A DNA stretch of 64,000 bases. It comes from RGIG9060 sp045645985 (GTDB lineage: Bacteria; Spirochaetota; Spirochaetia; Treponematales; Treponemataceae). Both the position numbers and the translations under genes were made by a program. A model generated the notes under the pieces. The model was not told the DNA's origin and did no database searches. It saw only the letters and a list, made by a program, of their open reading frames with translations. Shown here one piece after another: positions 8,085 to 16,146 of this stretch. How positions within the stretch are numbered: the stretch's first letter is position 1; each line of letters starts with the position of its first letter. The DNA lies in the NCBI GenBank assembly GCA_045645985.1, contig JAZRJV010000055.1, positions 21,261 to 85,260 on the forward strand, written 5' to 3'.

Positions 8085-8113
8085 TTGCTCTCTTGTATTT
8101 TCTTGTGTATAAT
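8085..8113 (+). promoter_or_regulatory. Promoter deciding the cyclase start, predicted leaderless
   Basis: TTGCTC (8085-8090), 17-nt spacer, consensus TATAAT (8108-8113), then 7 nt to an ATG at 8121. An ATG at 8058 lies upstream of this promoter and has no ribosome site. Confidence 0.65.
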
Positions 8114-8120
8114 TCTTTTT

Positions 8121-9686
8121 ATGGCTGAAAATTTTACATCAAAAACAGATTTTACATCTTCATTTAATATTGATAAAAAATATTGTTTTAAAGTTTCTCT
8201 TGTTTATTTAGCAAGTGTTTTGTTTGCTAATTTTATGGCTCATCTGCTTCCAGTTACTGTAGATATTCCCGTTGCCTATACAGCGGATATGCTTGTATGG
8301 AAAAATTTTGTTGATTCAAATGAAATATTGATAACTTCTCTTACTATTATCGTGTTTCTTATTCCTTCAATAATTTGCATAAAAGACAGTTTATCAATTT
8401 TACATGCAAAGGAAGACATAATTGCAGCACAAAAAGTTGTTAATCTTCCTATTAAGTATTCTTTATTAGGAATTCTTGGCTGGATTTTATCCTTTATAGT
8501 AGAAGTAATTTTTTGTATATATGCAAAATTCACATTTAATATAAATCTTACATATATTCTGTTTAGCTCTTTGATTTTTATAGTTTTAGAATCAATTTTT
8601 AGTTTTGTTGTTTCTTATTTTGTTACAGAAACAGTAAACCGAAGTGCTGTTTTACCTCGGCTTTTTCCAGAAGGTAAGGTTTCAAAAATCCCAGGCGTGA
8701 AAAAGTTTTCTTTGAATTTTTTATTTATCTTCTTTTTTATTACAGTTTCACTTTTTCCGATAATTTTTATTTTATCATCCTTTGTGTCTGTGCAAATAAA
8801 TAATCAAATTCCTATAAATTGGAATACCATTAAAATATCAATTATCCTTTTTGTCAGTTCTCTAACTTTAACAATCGTTTTTATGAGAATCTTTACAGTT
8901 CCTCTAACAAAGTTAATTGAAGGAACAGAAAAAATTACAAAAGGCGATTATTCTGTAAAAGTTAAAAATATTTCAAATGATGAATTGGGACTTTTATCTG
9001 ACACTTTCAATGAAATGGCAGAATCATTAAAAGAAAAGGAATTTATCCGAGATACCTTTGGAAAAGTTGTTGACCCAGAAATTCGCGACCATCTTTTAAG
9101 TGGAAATATTTCTCTTGGTGGCGAAAATTGTGATGTTACTGTAATGTTTTGTGATATTCGAGGCTTTACTTCACTTTCCGAAAGTATGAAACCTGAAGCG
9201 GTCGTAAATCTTTTGAATCAATATTTTACCCAAATGGGAAAATGTATTTCAAAAAATCATGGTGTTATCAATAAATATATCGGGGATGCTGTGATGGCAA
9301 TTTTTGGTGCTCCAGTAAAATCAGAAAATCATGCTTTTGATGCTTACAATGCCGCTTTGGAAATGAAAAAAACGCTTGAATTTCTTAATGAAAAATTTTC
9401 AAAAGAAGGATTAAATCAAATTTCTTTTGGAATTGGTTTACATTCTGGTTCAGTTCTTGCAGGAAACATTGGGGCAGAAAATCGAATGGAATACACAGTA
9501 ATCGGTGATACAGTAAATACAGCAAGTAGAATTGAATCTCTTTGCAAAATTTACAATACAGATTTATTGATTTCTGAAACCACACTAAACAAAATTTGTT
9601 CATCAAAAGAAAACATCGATTTTAATTTTGTTGCCGATGCCGAAATCCGAGGAAAAACTGAAACTGTAAAACTTTATTCATGGTAA
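8121..9686 (+). CDS. Membrane-bound class III adenylate/guanylate cyclase with HAMP domain
   Basis: This enzyme makes a cyclic nucleotide, most likely cAMP, in response to a membrane signal. Several hydrophobic helices fill the first 240 residues. A HAMP segment (LTKLIEGTEKITKGDYSVKV) follows, then the class III catalytic domain: metal-binding Asp in MFCDIRGFTSLS and in KYIGDAVMAIFG, purine-selecting Lys in NKYIGD with Thr in EYTVIGD, and the transition-state Asn/Arg in NTASRIES. The Lys/Thr pair is that of bacterial adenylate cyclases. The start at 8121 follows from the promoter; starting at 8058 would add 21 mostly hydrophobic residues. No sensor domain is recognised. Confidence 0.88.
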   Translation: MAENFTSKTDFTSSFNIDKKYCFKVSLVYLASVLFANFMAHLLPVTVDIPVAYTADMLVWKNFVDSNEILITSLTIIVFLIPSIICIKDSLSILHAKEDIIAAQKVVNLPIKYSLLGILGWILSFIVEVIFCIYAKFTFNINLTYILFSSLIFIVLESIFSFVVSYFVTETVNRSAVLPRLFPEGKVSKIPGVKKFSLNFLFIFFFITVSLFPIIFILSSFVSVQINNQIPINWNTIKISIILFVSSLTLTIVFMRIFTVPLTKLIEGTEKITKGDYSVKVKNISNDELGLLSDTFNEMAESLKEKEFIRDTFGKVVDPEIRDHLLSGNISLGGENCDVTVMFCDIRGFTSLSESMKPEAVVNLLNQYFTQMGKCISKNHGVINKYIGDAVMAIFGAPVKSENHAFDAYNAALEMKKTLEFLNEKFSKEGLNQISFGIGLHSGSVLAGNIGAENRMEYTVIGDTVNTASRIESLCKIYNTDLLISETTLNKICSSKENIDFNFVADAEIRGKTETVKLYSW

Positions 9687-9689
9687 AAA

Positions 9690-9727
9690 TTTATCATGAA
9701 ACAAAAATGTTTCTATTGATAAAAATA
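9690..9727 (+). terminator. Hairpin after the cyclase gene
   Basis: An AT-rich stem (TTTATCATGAAAC at 9690-9702 with GTTTCTATTGATAAA at 9709-9723) starts 4 bp after the stop. The T-run is weak, so terminator strength is uncertain. Confidence 0.4.
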
Positions 9728-9731
9728 TTTC

Positions 9732-9759
9732 TTGCTCTATATAAAATCTATGATAAAAT
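9732..9759 (+). promoter_or_regulatory. Promoter of the 53-aa gene and nhaC
   Basis: TTGCTC (9732-9737), 16-nt spacer, TAAAAT (9754-9759). The leader to the ATG at 9795 holds an AGGAG site, so this is a conventional leadered unit. Confidence 0.5.
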
Positions 9760-9794
9760 GATATGTACACATTGTTTAAAAGGAGCAAAATCTT

Positions 9795-9956
9795 ATGACA
9801 AATGAAAAAGCATTAAAAGCACTTAAAGAAATTAAAACTTATTGTGCCGCATCACTTCTTGATGAGCTTGATTATGTTATCAAAGTAATGGAAAAACTTA
9901 TCAAAGATGATGTAACTGAACCTCTAACAGCTGATTTTTCAAAATTAAAAGATTAA
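9795..9956 (+). CDS. Small helical protein (53 aa) upstream of nhaC
   Basis: This short gene starts with ATG 10 nt after an AGGAG site and ends 26 bp before nhaC, on the same strand. The product begins MTNEKALKALKEIKTYCAAS and is an amphipathic helical protein ending TADFSKLKD, without a signal peptide or membrane segment. A single Cys lies near residue 17. No family is recognised. Good ribosome site, promoter and codon use support it as real. Its position suggests co-expression with the antiporter, but a functional link is only inferred. Confidence 0.7.
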   Translation: MTNEKALKALKEIKTYCAASLLDELDYVIKVMEKLIKDDVTEPLTADFSKLKD

Positions 9957-9982
9957 TGATTTTTATAGGAGTTTTTTAGAAA

Positions 9983-11470
9983 ATGGTAGGAACATTTTGG
10001 TCGCTAGTACCTGCAATCGTTGCTATTGCTCTAGCGTTGATTACAAAAGAAGTTTATTCTTCACTTTTTATCGGAATCCTTATCGGTGGAGCTTTTTATT
10101 CTGGGCTTTCATTCACAGGATTTTTTACACATGTTTTTCAAGATGGATTTATAGCACAACTTTCAGATAGCTATAATGTTGGTATTTTGCTTTTCCTTGT
10201 AGTTTTAGGAATCATGGTTGCTTTGATGAACAAAGCTGGTGGTTCTGCTGCTTTCGGAAACTGGGCAAAAAAACATATCAAGACAAAAGTTGGTGCTCAA
10301 ATTGCAACAATCTGTCTTGGAATTATGATTTTTATTGACGACTATTTTAACTGTTTAACAGTTGGTAGTGTTATGCGCCCTGTAACTGATAAATACAAAG
10401 TTTCAAGAGAAAAATTAGCATATCTTATCGATGCAACAGCTGCTCCAGTTTGTATTATCGCTCCAATTTCTTCTTGGGCCGCTGCAGTTTCTGGTTTCGT
10501 TACAGAAGGCGAAAACGGTCTTGCACTTTTTATCAGCGCAATTCCTTACAACTTTTACGCACTTCTTACTCTTGTAATGATGTTTGTTATGGTTTTTATG
10601 AAAACTGAATTTGGTGCAATGTCAAAATACGAAAAAGCACTTCAAATAATGAATGATGTAGACGAATCTATCGAAAAACCAATCGGAAACGGAAAAGTTA
10701 TCGACCTTGTTTTCCCAATTATCACTTTGATTGTAATGTGTACTCTCGGAATGATTTATTCAGGTGGATTCTTTACAGAAGGCGAAACTCAATGGGATTT
10801 TATCAATTCATTTGCAAATTCTGATGCTTCTGTTGGTCTTGTTTTAGGTTCATTTGCAACTTTGATTGTTACAATTTTTGTTTATGTAATTAGAAAAGTT
10901 CTTCCTTTCAAAGATTGTATGGCTTGTGTTCCAGACGGATTTAAAGCAATGGTTCCTGCAATTATTATTTTGTCACTTGCTTGGACACTTAAAGCAATGA
11001 CAGACAGTCTTGGTGCAAAAGATTTTGTTGCAACTCTCGTTAGTGGAAGTGCCGCAGGATTTATGAATTTCTTACCAGCAATTATCTTTGTTATTGCTTG
11101 TGGATTGGCTTTTGCAACTGGAACTTCTTGGGGAACATTCGGTATTTTGATTCCAATTTGTATCGCAGTTTTCCCAGATTCATCAGACGCTTTACGAGTT
11201 ATTTCAATTTCAGCTTGTATGGCAGGTGCTGTTTGTGGAGATCACTGTTCACCAATTTCGGACACAACAATTATGGCAAGTGCTGGAGCTCAATGTGACC
11301 ATGTAAAACATGTTGAAACTCAGTTGCCTTATGCATTAACTGTTGCTGCAATTTCTTTTGTAACATATATCGTTGCAGGATTTACAAAATCTGCTGTAGT
11401 TTCCTTGATTTTTGGTATTGCAGTTACAATCGGATTTATTTATTTTATGAAAAAACGTAATGCAAAATAA
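9983..11470 (+). CDS. nhaC: NhaC family Na+/H+ antiporter
   Basis: This 495-residue inner-membrane protein belongs to the NhaC family, whose members exchange Na+ for H+ or couple to organic acids (malate/lactate antiport in MleN). About twelve helices are visible. Signature segments include FIDDYFNCLTVGSVMRP near residue 113, ATAAPVCIIAPISSWAA near 150, and AGAVCGDHCSPISDTT near 412 with acidic and polar residues in the membrane core. An ATAGGAG site precedes the ATG. Co-transcription with the 53-aa gene is likely. Ion specificity cannot be assigned from sequence alone. Confidence 0.88.
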   Translation: MVGTFWSLVPAIVAIALALITKEVYSSLFIGILIGGAFYSGLSFTGFFTHVFQDGFIAQLSDSYNVGILLFLVVLGIMVALMNKAGGSAAFGNWAKKHIKTKVGAQIATICLGIMIFIDDYFNCLTVGSVMRPVTDKYKVSREKLAYLIDATAAPVCIIAPISSWAAAVSGFVTEGENGLALFISAIPYNFYALLTLVMMFVMVFMKTEFGAMSKYEKALQIMNDVDESIEKPIGNGKVIDLVFPIITLIVMCTLGMIYSGGFFTEGETQWDFINSFANSDASVGLVLGSFATLIVTIFVYVIRKVLPFKDCMACVPDGFKAMVPAIIILSLAWTLKAMTDSLGAKDFVATLVSGSAAGFMNFLPAIIFVIACGLAFATGTSWGTFGILIPICIAVFPDSSDALRVISISACMAGAVCGDHCSPISDTTIMASAGAQCDHVKHVETQLPYALTVAAISFVTYIVAGFTKSAVVSLIFGIAVTIGFIYFMKKRNAK

Positions 11471-11491
11471 TTGCGTTACGAAAAAATATTA

Positions 11492-11520
11492 TTAGGTTGC
11501 TTACTTTTTAAGTAACCTAA
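11492..11520 (+). other. Hairpin in the leader of the secreted-protein gene
   Basis: TTAGGTTGCTT (11492-11502) pairs with AAGTAACCTAA (11510-11520) with one mismatch. It has no T-run and sits just before the GGAGG of the next gene, so it is more likely an mRNA-stability or translation element than a terminator. Confidence 0.45.
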
Positions 11521-11535
11521 AATGGAGGATTTATA

Positions 11536-11910
11536 ATGAAAAAATTATTTTTAGTTACATTGATTTTTGCAATGTTGACAGTTGGAGCTTTTGCTTTAGA
11601 CAAAGGTGATTTCCCTACAGGTTCATGGATCGATGAAAACTGGAATGGTGAATGGTTTTTCAGCGTTGAAGAAATTCAATTAAAAGATTCTGTAACAGGT
11701 GAATTGATTTTTGCTTTTACAGATGATGTAATTTCAAACTTCAAACTTACACCTTCAACAAAAGGTCTTGAATTGAAATTTTCTTGTGATCAAACAAACA
11801 GAAATTACACATTTAGAAAACCATTAACTTTAAGCACAGATTTGGAACTTACAGTTGAACCAATGGGAAGTGATGTTGTTTACACAACAAACATCAAATT
11901 CAAAAAATAA
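11536..11910 (+). CDS. Small secreted protein of unknown function
   Basis: This 124-residue protein has a clear signal peptide (MKKLFLVTLIFAML... with cleavage likely after AFA near residue 21), then a tryptophan-rich start to the mature chain (GSWIDENWNGEWFF) and beta-strand-like alternation to the end. There is no lipobox Cys, so it should be periplasmic. The layout resembles small lipocalin-like or DUF-type secreted proteins, but no family can be named. A GGAGG site lies 9 nt upstream. It is probably its own unit, with a hairpin in the leader and a strong terminator after it. Confidence 0.75.
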   Translation: MKKLFLVTLIFAMLTVGAFALDKGDFPTGSWIDENWNGEWFFSVEEIQLKDSVTGELIFAFTDDVISNFKLTPSTKGLELKFSCDQTNRNYTFRKPLTLSTDLELTVEPMGSDVVYTTNIKFKK

Positions 11911-11990
11911 TTTTTAATTTACTTGCAATTTTTTAGCTAACTTTTTGCTTTTAATTTTGCAAGTGAATTTTGTAAATTATTTTTGCAATA

Positions 11991-12041
11991 AAAAAGCGAC
12001 AGACTTGAACTGATATGTTTTCAAATCTGTCGCTTTTATTT
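11991..12041. terminator. Strong bidirectional terminator
   Basis: A 17-bp stem with one mismatch (AAAAGCGACAGACTTGA at 11992-12008; TCAAATCTGTCGCTTTT at 12021-12037) flanked by A- and T-runs. It serves the secreted-protein gene and the convergent PASTA gene. Confidence 0.85.
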
Positions 12042-12082
12042 TATCAAAAAGATTTATTTTCTTTTCTTAAAAACTAATCGAA

Positions 12083-13090
12083 TTATTGAACTGTTCTTCT
12101 AATTGCTTCTTTATCGTAAATTGAAAGTACTAAAATAGAATTTCTTGGAACAACATAAGGAATTGTCAACAATCCACCTGGGTGCATAATTGAAGCAATT
12201 TGATATCTTTCATCTTCTGGAGTGATTGCTTCAAGTTTAATTTGAAGTGCGTAAGCATACTCAGGTAATTCTTCTGTAAAGATTCCGTAAACTTCTTCAT
12301 CTGTAGAAGTTTCTGGATAAGCGATAACAGCACTCACTCTAGAATAAGTATCTACCCAAGAACCATCGTTTGGAAGTTGAGAAACTACAGTTCCAGCTTT
12401 TTCACCTTTTTCAACTGGACGAGAAGTAAATTCAAAAACGATTTTGCTTCTTGTCATTTGTAAAAGTGTATCGTTTATGGAAAGTCCAACAAGATTTGGA
12501 ACTTTTGCTTTTTCGTGCTCTGGACCGCGACTTACAACTAATTTCAATTTAATTGGTTCAGAAATATTTGTGTCTGCAGCTGGTTCTTGTGCAATAATTG
12601 TTCCTGCTTCAGCTTTGTTATATTCGTACATTGGTTCATCAAGAACGATTAAAGCCTTTACTGAAGAAGTGAACAAAGATTGAAGATGCATTTTTACATC
12701 ATCAAGTTTTTGCCCTACAAAGTTTTCAACTCTATCGATAACAACACCACGACTTACAACTAAGTCAATTCTTCTTCCAGCTTTTACGATTGTTCCTGGT
12801 TTTGGACTTTGTTCAAGAACTCTGCCTTTTTCATCTGGTGAGTTTGAATATCTAAGCTGAATACGAGGATAAAGTTCTTTTACTTCCATATCAAGACAAG
12901 CTGTTGTAAATTCCTTGCCAACTACATCTGGAACCATAACTTCTTCTGAACCTTTTACAGAAAGAAAGAAAACTCCAACAGTAATAATTCCCATTAAAAC
13001 AATCAATCCAATAGAAAGAATCAACAAGGATTTTCCATTAGATTGGAGAGATTCTAAAAAGTCTTGAAAATCATTCCATAAATTTTTCAT
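12083..13090 (-). CDS. Membrane-anchored PASTA-domain protein
   Basis: This 335-residue protein has a short cytoplasmic N-terminus, one transmembrane helix (about residues 20-43) and three PASTA repeats outside the cytoplasm (about 52-115, 118-190 and 195-262). Each contains the V-P-x-(V/L)-x-G start and a P-x-x-G turn. PASTA repeats bind peptidoglycan or beta-lactams in PknB-type kinases and PBPs, but no kinase or transpeptidase domain is present here. A GAGGT site precedes the start. It is the last gene of the def-fmt operon, 19 bp after fmt. Its job may be cell-wall sensing; that is inference. Confidence 0.85.
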   Translation of the reverse strand: MKNLWNDFQDFLESLQSNGKSLLILSIGLIVLMGIITVGVFFLSVKGSEEVMVPDVVGKEFTTACLDMEVKELYPRIQLRYSNSPDEKGRVLEQSPKPGTIVKAGRRIDLVVSRGVVIDRVENFVGQKLDDVKMHLQSLFTSSVKALIVLDEPMYEYNKAEAGTIIAQEPAADTNISEPIKLKLVVSRGPEHEKAKVPNLVGLSINDTLLQMTRSKIVFEFTSRPVEKGEKAGTVVSQLPNDGSWVDTYSRVSAVIAYPETSTDEEVYGIFTEELPEYAYALQIKLEAITPEDERYQIASIMHPGGLLTIPYVVPRNSILVLSIYDKEAIRRTVQ

Positions 13091-13109
13091 AACGACCTCA
13101 TTTTATCAT

Positions 13110-14123
13110 TTATTGACCACAGATACAACTACAAAATTGCTTTGAACCGTTCATAAAATCTTTCCAGTTCATTGCTTTTTTTGCTTGCCACTGTAAATTT
13201 TTTAGCACTAAAATTCCATTTCCAGTTTGAACTAAAATTCCACAAGATTTGTCTACGCCTAAAACTGTTCCCGGAATTTTTCCAGAAATTGAAGAAAGTT
13301 TTTGCACAGAACAATCTGCAACTGTGATATTTGTAGTTTCAAATTTTTCCATATCAAAAACTGAACAAGAATGAATTTTTAAGATATTTTCGCCAACCTT
13401 TGTGAATGCTCCAGGCCAAGGATAAAAAGCGCGAATTTTTGCGTCAATTTCATTTGCTGATTTTGACCAATCGATTTTGCCATCTTCCTTTTCTAACATT
13501 CTGCAATAAGTTGCTTGGTTTTCATCTTGTGGAACAGGTTTTTCAGCTTTGTTTTCAATTTGATTTAGAACTTCTAAAAATAACCTTCCACCTTGAGAAC
13601 TTGCTTTGTTCAAAATTGTTTCAGAATTATCATCATCTTGGATAACAAGTTCTTTTTGCAAAAGAATATCACCAGCATCCATTTGTTGAACAAGGCGCTG
13701 AATTGTAATTCCTGTAATTTTATCTTGATTTAAGATTGCAGCTGGAACTGGCGCACATCCCCGATATTTTGGCAAAAGTGAAGGATGAAGATTTATCGCT
13801 CCCATTGGGAAAAGTTCCAAAAATTTTGGCCCAAAAATCTTTCCGTAGGCAAAGCAAACTAAGATATCAGGATTTAAACTAGAAATTTTTTCTCTAACTG
13901 AAGCGTCTAGTTTTTCTGGAGTGAGAATTTCTACATTTCTTCCTTGAGCTTGAAAATCCCGCGCAACCATTTCAACTGGAGTTGGAACTAAATCTCCCTT
14001 TCTTCCTTTCATACTTGGAGGATTTGTAAGAACTGCCACAATTTGATGAGTTTTATCTTCAAAAAGTTCTTTTAGAGGAAGGGCTGCAATTTCGGGGCTT
14101 CCGCAATAAACAATTTTTAGCAC
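13110..14123 (-). CDS. fmt: Methionyl-tRNA formyltransferase
   Basis: Fmt adds a formyl group from 10-formyl-tetrahydrofolate to initiator Met-tRNA in the cytoplasm. The Rossmann-like N-terminal domain has the start VYCGSPEIA and the catalytic HPSLLPKYRG with INLHPS, followed by GITIQRLVQQMDAGDILLQ. The C-terminal OB-fold tRNA-binding domain includes RAFYPWPGAFT. Length (337 aa) is slightly above the family norm of about 315. The start codon is GTG, with AAGGA upstream inside the end of def; the gap to def is 3 bp, so translation is coupled. Confidence 0.95.
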   Translation of the reverse strand: MLKIVYCGSPEIAALPLKELFEDKTHQIVAVLTNPPSMKGRKGDLVPTPVEMVARDFQAQGRNVEILTPEKLDASVREKISSLNPDILVCFAYGKIFGPKFLELFPMGAINLHPSLLPKYRGCAPVPAAILNQDKITGITIQRLVQQMDAGDILLQKELVIQDDDNSETILNKASSQGGRLFLEVLNQIENKAEKPVPQDENQATYCRMLEKEDGKIDWSKSANEIDAKIRAFYPWPGAFTKVGENILKIHSCSVFDMEKFETTNITVADCSVQKLSSISGKIPGTVLGVDKSCGILVQTGNGILVLKNLQWQAKKAMNWKDFMNGSKQFCSCICGQ

Positions 14124-14126
14124 GAT

Positions 14127-14675
14127 TTATCCTTGTTTAGCAGCAATTTTTGCAGCTTTCTTTGCTTTTAATCTTTCTTTTTCCGCTTTACGAGCTTGTC
14201 TTCGGTTAAAAGTTTCGATTATTCTTTGTTTTGTTTCTTCGTCGCCTCTATCGATATACAAAAATCCGTCTAAGTGGTCGTTTTCATGCTGAATGATACG
14301 AGCCAAAAAGCCATCTGCTTCTAAAGTGAAAGGTTTTCCGTTTTCGTTTAATGCTTGAACAGTAACTTTTGCAGGACGAATGATTTTTTCGTAGGCTTTA
14401 GGAATTGAAAGACAGCCTTCTTCGTATTCGCAAGTTTCTGCAGAGGTTGCAATAATTTGCGGATTGATAAAAACCCGTCGAACTCCGTCATCAGCTTGTA
14501 AAACAAAAAGTCGCAAAAGTTTTCCAACTTGTGGTGCGGCTAGTCCAACGCCTTCAGCTGCATCCATAGTTTCAAACATTTCGCTTATTAAGGTGCGTAT
14601 TTCATCATTTACTTCTTTTACAGGTTCAGACACTTGTCTAAGAAGATCGTTATCTAATTTAATTATTTCTAGCAT
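14127..14675 (-). CDS. def: Peptide deformylase
   Basis: Def removes the N-formyl group from nascent proteins; it is a metalloenzyme working at the ribosome exit. All three motifs are present: GVGLAAPQVG (near residue 43), EEGCLSIP with the Cys ligand (near 90), and QHENDHLDG with the two His ligands and catalytic Glu (near 133). A lysine/alanine-rich C-terminal tail (residues 160-182) extends past the usual end and may contact RNA. The gene begins 6 nt after a -10 box, so the operon mRNA is probably leaderless. Confidence 0.96.
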   Translation of the reverse strand: MLEIIKLDNDLLRQVSEPVKEVNDEIRTLISEMFETMDAAEGVGLAAPQVGKLLRLFVLQADDGVRRVFINPQIIATSAETCEYEEGCLSIPKAYEKIIRPAKVTVQALNENGKPFTLEADGFLARIIQHENDHLDGFLYIDRGDEETKQRIIETFNRRQARKAEKERLKAKKAAKIAAKQG

Positions 14676-14681
14676 AGGTAA

Positions 14682-14710
14682 AATTTAACATACCTAGAGT
14701 TTAGTTTCAA
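14682..14710 (-). promoter_or_regulatory. Promoter of def-fmt-PASTA, predicted leaderless
   Basis: Minus strand TTGAAA (14710-14705), 17 nt, TAAATT (14687-14682), then 6 nt to the ATG at 14675. No ribosome site is present. Confidence 0.6.
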
Positions 14711-14790
14711 GACATAGCATTTATATAAGAAAATACTTTTTAGAAATTTTCTCCAAAAAGACTTAAGGTTTGTTTTTATAAAATATTTAG

Positions 14791-14864
14791 CACACAAAAT
14801 TGAAAATGCACTTTTCTGCTTGACGCAAGCTAGTCGCAAAAAAGCACATTTTCAATTTTGTGTG
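14791..14864. repeat. Long inverted repeat (25-bp arms) with nested inner dyad
   Basis: The arms at 14791-14815 and 14840-14864 match with only two differences. The loop contains a second small palindrome (GCTTG-ACG-CAAGC). No T-run follows on either strand, so this is not a simple terminator. It could be a structured RNA, a cruciform-forming site or a miniature mobile-element remnant. No second copy is seen in the window. Confidence 0.75.
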
Positions 14865-14974
14865 TAAGTATGTGTAAAAGATAATTCTTCAGTCTTTTTG
14901 TACTATTTTGAAAAAAGTGGGTTTCTTATGGCAAGTTGTGTGGAAATAAGTCTAGGTGTGTTAAAAAAGAATCG

Positions 14975-15009
14975 AAAAAAAAGCAGATGCCGAAGACGAC
15001 ATCTGCTTT
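14975..15009 (-). terminator. Terminator of the TIR-membrane gene
   Basis: A perfect 10-bp stem (AAAGCAGATG with CATCTGCTTT) is followed on the minus strand by an eight-T run (14975-14982). Confidence 0.85.
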
Positions 15010-15074
15010 GTAAATTGATTTTGAGTTTTGTTATTTACTTAAAGTTATATTTTTTATAAAGATTTTCTCTTGTA

Positions 15075-15950
15075 TCACAAAAAATACAAAAAAATAATTA
15101 ATACTATTATAAATAAATATACAATTTCAAAAAGGCGAGGAATGATTTTTTCCGTTTCTGTGAAAGATATATATTTTTTCTTGTTTAATCTATCGGATAA
15201 AGCTGCCCATTCAGCATCAAATAAAGAAAGTGGAAGTTTTTTTTCTATATTGGAAATTATTTTCATTTTTGAACTATTTAAATTGCCGTAACAAGATAAA
15301 ATTTTAGACCAAGAAACTGAGATAATCATACCTATTAGACAAAAAAGAAAACATATGATTAATTCTGCTTCTTTTCCGAAATCAAAAGTACAAAAAACGC
15401 CCATGATGGCAATCAAAGCTGAACTTATTGAAATATAAAAACTGTTTACATTTTGTCTTCTATTAACTAAATCTTCAGAAGTTTGTAAAAATAATTTATA
15501 TTGTTCAAGTAATATTTCATGATTTAATTCATTAGATGGAAAATTAAATAGTCCATAATCTCCCGTATTGTAACTTTTTATTATGTTAATTAATTCATTC
15601 CTTGTTACAATGTTACCATAATTCTGTTCTTCATTAGTAAAAGGTTCTTTTATAAATAAAGCTTTATGTAGTTTATTTTCGGAATTTAATTTCAAAATAT
15701 AAATTGGTTTTTTTAATTTTATAGATTCTTTTATTTCCCAAGCAATGTAAGGACTTTTATGTGAATTTTCACCAATAACAAAAACTACCATTTGTGATTT
15801 CTTAATTTTCTTATGGGCTTCGATTTTCCAGAAACAAGAACTATTTTTTAGAATTAATGTATTTATTGAATACTCTTCTCTTTTTAGAGAATCTGTAATT
15901 TTCTCTGCTTCTGAAAAATCGGAACTAGAATGGATTACAAAAATATTCAT
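15075..15950 (-). CDS. TIR-like domain fused to a multi-pass membrane domain; candidate defence effector
   Basis: Residues 1-90 look like a TIR/MTH538-type fold: FVIHSSSDFSEA at the start, MVVFVIGENS in the core, and SPYIAWEI, where Glu72 matches the position of the catalytic Glu of TIR NADases. Residues 145-291 carry helices at about 170-188, 195-214 and 271-291 separated by NLNSSKMKIISNIEKKLPLS and AEWAAL, a pattern resembling proteins annotated as RipA-like membrane proteins. TIR domains in bacteria commonly cleave NAD+ or make signalling nucleotides in antiphage defence. The gene stands alone, with GAGGAG upstream and its own terminator. The defence role and the RipA likeness are inference. 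Confidence 0.7.
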   Translation of the reverse strand: MNIFVIHSSSDFSEAEKITDSLKREEYSINTLILKNSSCFWKIEAHKKIKKSQMVVFVIGENSHKSPYIAWEIKESIKLKKPIYILKLNSENKLHKALFIKEPFTNEEQNYGNIVTRNELINIIKSYNTGDYGLFNFPSNELNHEILLEQYKLFLQTSEDLVNRRQNVNSFYISISSALIAIMGVFCTFDFGKEAELIICFLFCLIGMIISVSWSKILSCYGNLNSSKMKIISNIEKKLPLSLFDAEWAALSDRLNKKKYISFTETEKIIPRLFEIVYLFIIVLIIFLYFL

Positions 15951-16111
15951 TATTAAACTCCTCTAGAATACAATAACACTAAATAAAGATACATTCAATA
16001 AATTATTTTAGTTATCATTTATTAAGTTTTATTTGTATGTTAGTAGTATATTTAATTATGTTAAAAATAAAAATTTCTATTTCATGTTATTTTTTCAAAA
16101 ATCCTTAGTAG

Positions 16112-16140
16112 TAGACAAAAATCGATAAAAATAGTATCAA
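16112..16140 (+). promoter_or_regulatory. Promoter of the proline operon, predicted leaderless
   Basis: TAGACA (16112-16117), 17 nt, TATCAA (16135-16140), then 6 nt to the ATG at 16147. No ribosome site precedes that ATG. Confidence 0.6.
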
Positions 16141-16146
16141 TAATAT

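Larger units (their letters stand above)
14676..15074. other. 399-bp gap without a gene
   Basis: This gap holds the def promoter, the 74-bp inverted repeat at 14791-14864 and the terminator at 14975-15009. No convincing small gene or tRNA was found in it. Confidence 0.7.

Noticed and set aside
14464..14688. Plus-strand frame over def
   Set aside because: Antisense shadow of peptide deformylase.
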